From an uncultured Aliiroseovarius sp. (GTDB lineage Bacteria > Pseudomonadota > Alphaproteobacteria > Rhodobacterales > Rhodobacteraceae), in assembly GCA_938023895.1 (NCBI GenBank), contig CALJDH010000320.1:1-8281 (forward strand): a stretch of 8,281 nt of DNA, in the 5' to 3' direction. Within the stretch, counting starts at the first letter, position 1; every line of letters begins with the position of its first letter. The translations under genes and the position numbers were made by a program. The notes under the pieces were generated by a model. It had not been told where the DNA came from. It worked only from the letters and a program-made list of their open reading frames with translations, and made no database searches. Below, piece after piece: positions 6,425-8,281 of this stretch.

Positions 6425-7096
6425 ATCGAGCTGGAACAGGTCGCTTATGGCTATGGCACCGGGACGTTGCTGTCCGATGTGACCATGTCCTTGGCGCAGG
6501 GATCGTTTCACTTTTTGACGGGGCCGTCGGGCGCGGGCAAAACCACGTTGATGAAACTGTGCTATGGCGAGCTGGTCGCAGAACAGGGCAGCGTTGCGTT
6601 GTTTGGTCAGAATGTCCGCGAGATGCAGCGTGACGACGTGGCCGAGATGCGCCGCCGGATTGGCGTCGTGCATCAGGATTGTCAGTTTCTGGATCACCTC
6701 AGCCTCGCAGAAAACATCATGCTTCCGCTGACCGTGTCAGGCCGTTCGCTGCATGATCCGTCCGAGCTGCAAGAGCTTCTGGCGTGGGTCGGGCTGCAGC
6801 AACAGGCCAATGCCAAGCCGCCTGAGCTGTCTGGGGGGGAACGTCAGCGGGCGGCGCTGGCGCGGGCTGTGATCATGTCCCCGGATGTCATTCTGGCGGA
6901 CGAGCCGACGGGCAACGTGGATTGGGACATGTCCGTGCGTCTGCTTCAGTTGCTGGTCGAACTCAACCGCATGGGTAAGACCGTGATGATCGCCACCCAC
7001 GACATGAACCTGATCCGTTCGGCCAAGTCGCAGGTGCAGGCACGGGTACTGCGGATTTCGAACCATCAGGTGACCGCAGCGGGGGCAAATCTGTAA
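6422..7096 (+). CDS. ftsE: Cell-division ATP-binding protein FtsE
   Basis: This is a 224-residue ABC ATPase of normal FtsE length. Visible motifs are Walker A GPSGAGKTT (34-42), the Q-loop glutamine Q85 in VVHQD, signature LSGGERQR (136-143), Walker B VILADEP (156-162) and the switch histidine in ATHDMNLI (191-198). The order and wording, in particular the N-terminus and ATHDMNLI, match FtsE more closely than the LolD or MacB groups, and ftsX follows directly. FtsE works on the inner face of the membrane with FtsX, where ATP hydrolysis controls cell-wall hydrolysis at the septum. The D-loop region reads GNVDWD where GNLD is usual, a mild substitution. Translation starts at a TTG codon. The stop overlaps the ftsX start by one base. 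Confidence 0.95.
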   Translation: MIELEQVAYGYGTGTLLSDVTMSLAQGSFHFLTGPSGAGKTTLMKLCYGELVAEQGSVALFGQNVREMQRDDVAEMRRRIGVVHQDCQFLDHLSLAENIMLPLTVSGRSLHDPSELQELLAWVGLQQQANAKPPELSGGERQRAALARAVIMSPDVILADEPTGNVDWDMSVRLLQLLVELNRMGKTVMIATHDMNLIRSAKSQVQARVLRISNHQVTAAGANL

Positions 7097-7998
7097 TGAG
7101 CCTTCTGTCCAATATACTCCGTTTTCTTTCTGGCGACGCGCAAGCCGACCGCGTGGTGCCGCCCACCGGGTTTACCGCGCGTCTGACGGTTTTTGCCTCG
7201 GCCGCGATGGCGTTTCTGGCAGTGTTTGCCCTGGCCTTTTCGCTGGCCACTGGTCGGCTGGCTGACCGCTGGGGTGATGCCTTGGCGAAGAGCGCTACCA
7301 TCCGTATTTCGGCACCGGCTGACCAGATGGACGCCCAGCTTCTGGCCGTGACCGAGATCTTGGCCACCACCCCCGGTGTAAAAGAGGCGCGCCCCTTGGG
7401 CGAGAATGAACAGCGTGCACTGTTGGAGCCGTGGTTCGGCCCGGACCTGCCGCTGGATCGCCTGCCAATCCCCCGCCTTGTCGAAGTTATTGAAGATGAC
7501 GAAGGCTTTGATGCCGACGGGTTGCGTGCCCGTCTGGCAGGCGAGGCCCCCGGCGCCATTCTGGACGACCATGCCCGTTGGCGCGAACCGTTGGTGAAGG
7601 CCGCAACGCGGCTGCGCTCTTTGGGCTTTGTCGCGATTGTGTTGATTACGACGCTGGCTGGCGTGGTGATCACGCTGGCGGCCTCGGCAGCTTTGTCGGC
7701 CAATGAGCAGGTGATCCGCGTGCTGCGCCTGATCGGTGCGCGGGATAGCTATATCGCCCATGCATTTGTGCGCCGCTACACGCTCCGTGCGTTTGGGGGT
7801 GCCGCCGTCGGCACCATTCTTGGCGCGCTTGCGCTGTTCATGCTGCCTTCGGCTGGGGCGGAAGGTGGCTTCCTGACCGGACTTGGCCTTCAGGGCTGGC
7901 AGTGGCTCTGGCCCCTTGTGATCCCCCCATTCGCGGCACTGGTGGCGTTTCTCGCCACCCGCCAAGCCGCCCTGACAACCCTGCAGGAGAAACGCTGA
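7096..7998 (+). CDS. ftsX: Cell-division protein FtsX
   Basis: The 300-residue membrane protein has FtsX topology: a cytoplasmic N-terminus, helix 1 at about 28-52, a periplasmic domain at about 53-174, and helices at about 176-200, 232-251 and 268-288. VIRVLRLIGARDSYIAHAF (206-224), after helix 2, corresponds to the conserved cytoplasmic loop of FtsX (IQVMKLIGATDGFI in E. coli). The periplasmic domain is the part that in other bacteria recruits a murein-hydrolase activator such as EnvC; here its sequence is divergent and the partner is not visible. The ATG overlaps the ftsE stop (TAATG), and GGGGG at 7081-7085 may serve as ribosome-binding site. Identity is supported as much by pairing with ftsE as by the sequence itself, since alphaproteobacterial FtsX is poorly conserved. 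Confidence 0.92.
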   Translation: MSLLSNILRFLSGDAQADRVVPPTGFTARLTVFASAAMAFLAVFALAFSLATGRLADRWGDALAKSATIRISAPADQMDAQLLAVTEILATTPGVKEARPLGENEQRALLEPWFGPDLPLDRLPIPRLVEVIEDDEGFDADGLRARLAGEAPGAILDDHARWREPLVKAATRLRSLGFVAIVLITTLAGVVITLAASAALSANEQVIRVLRLIGARDSYIAHAFVRRYTLRAFGGAAVGTILGALALFMLPSAGAEGGFLTGLGLQGWQWLWPLVIPPFAALVAFLATRQAALTTLQEKR

Positions 7999-8281
7999 TG
8001 CGTCACGCAATTCAATGGCTGCGCTCGCTTCTGTTCATCACCCAGATGTACATCATGCTGCCCATCGTCGGCTTTATCGGTGTCCCACTAGTCTGGATCA
8101 AGCGCGACAACGCGTTCAAGGTGATCCATTTCTATTGCAACTGGGTCCGTTGGACCGCGTCTTGGATGATCGGTCTGAAAAGCGAAATCCGGGGCGAGGT
8201 GCCAACCGGCGAGGTTCTGATCGCGGCGAAGCACCAGTCGTTCTTCGACATCCTGCTGCTGGCCTCGGTCCTGCCGCGCCT
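7998..8281 (+). CDS. plsC: 1-acyl-sn-glycerol-3-phosphate acyltransferase (PlsC family), N-terminal part, cut by the right edge
   Basis: 94 complete codons are present. After a short N-terminus there is a membrane helix at about 10-33 (LLFITQMYIMLPIVGFIGVP at its core) and then the acyltransferase block containing AAKHQSFFDILLL. HQSFFD at 79-84 is the HxxxxD catalytic motif of the PlsC family, and the spacing from the N-terminus is normal. The enzyme adds the second acyl chain to lysophosphatidic acid, making phosphatidic acid at the inner membrane. The acceptor could differ in a relative such as OlsA, and the substrate motifs that would help lie outside the window. AGGAG (7985-7989) is 8 bases ahead of the ATG, which overlaps the ftsX stop (TGATG), indicating translational coupling. 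Confidence 0.87.
   Translation, partial: MRHAIQWLRSLLFITQMYIMLPIVGFIGVPLVWIKRDNAFKVIHFYCNWVRWTASWMIGLKSEIRGEVPTGEVLIAAKHQSFFDILLLASVLPR

Noticed and set aside
7066..8010. 314-codon open frame on the minus strand across ftsX
   Set aside because: It is fully antisense to ftsX, which has intact topology, a family motif and stop/start overlaps with both neighbours; the frame itself shows no domain.

Overview
The window looks like a chromosomal segment of an alphaproteobacterium, most likely Rhodobacterales (Roseobacter group). The reasons are high-GC coding sequence, a citrate-type tripartite tricarboxylate transporter (TTT) with its own two-component system, and the order acidic zinc-ribbon protein / ftsE-ftsX-plsC, which from memory is familiar in that group. 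Placement rests on protein style and gene order, not on a marker gene.

Left part (1-5172) is a solute-uptake module. On the minus strand lie a truncated TctE-like sensor kinase (286 to the window edge) and the OmpR-family regulator tctD (948-283). The two overlap by 3 bases. Divergently on the plus strand run tctC (periplasmic binding protein), tctB (small membrane subunit), tctA (large membrane subunit) and a gene for an AbrB-domain membrane protein. The shared tctD/tctC control region (949-1066) holds an exact 10-bp direct repeat with 11-bp period and a degenerate third copy, the geometry expected for an OmpR-family operator. A 10-bp perfect hairpin sits between tctC and tctB and probably sets the excess of binding protein over membrane subunits.

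Right part (5173-8281) concerns the cell envelope. On the minus strand is a gene for a four-cysteine zinc-ribbon protein with a long acidic, repetitive middle and one C-terminal membrane helix. Its ORF can be extended upstream, but the zinc ribbon and a ribosome-binding site place the start at 6264. Divergent from it, ftsE (TTG start), ftsX and a plsC-type acyltransferase (cut by the right edge) follow one another with 1-base stop/start overlaps. They therefore appear co-transcribed and translationally coupled, linking the division-associated ABC complex with phospholipid synthesis.

No RNA genes, insertion sequences, CRISPR arrays or phage genes were seen, and no gene-free stretch exceeds 160 bases. 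I did not find a clearly new system. The least explained items are the AbrB-domain gene attached to the TTT operon and the zinc-ribbon/acidic membrane protein facing ftsEX.
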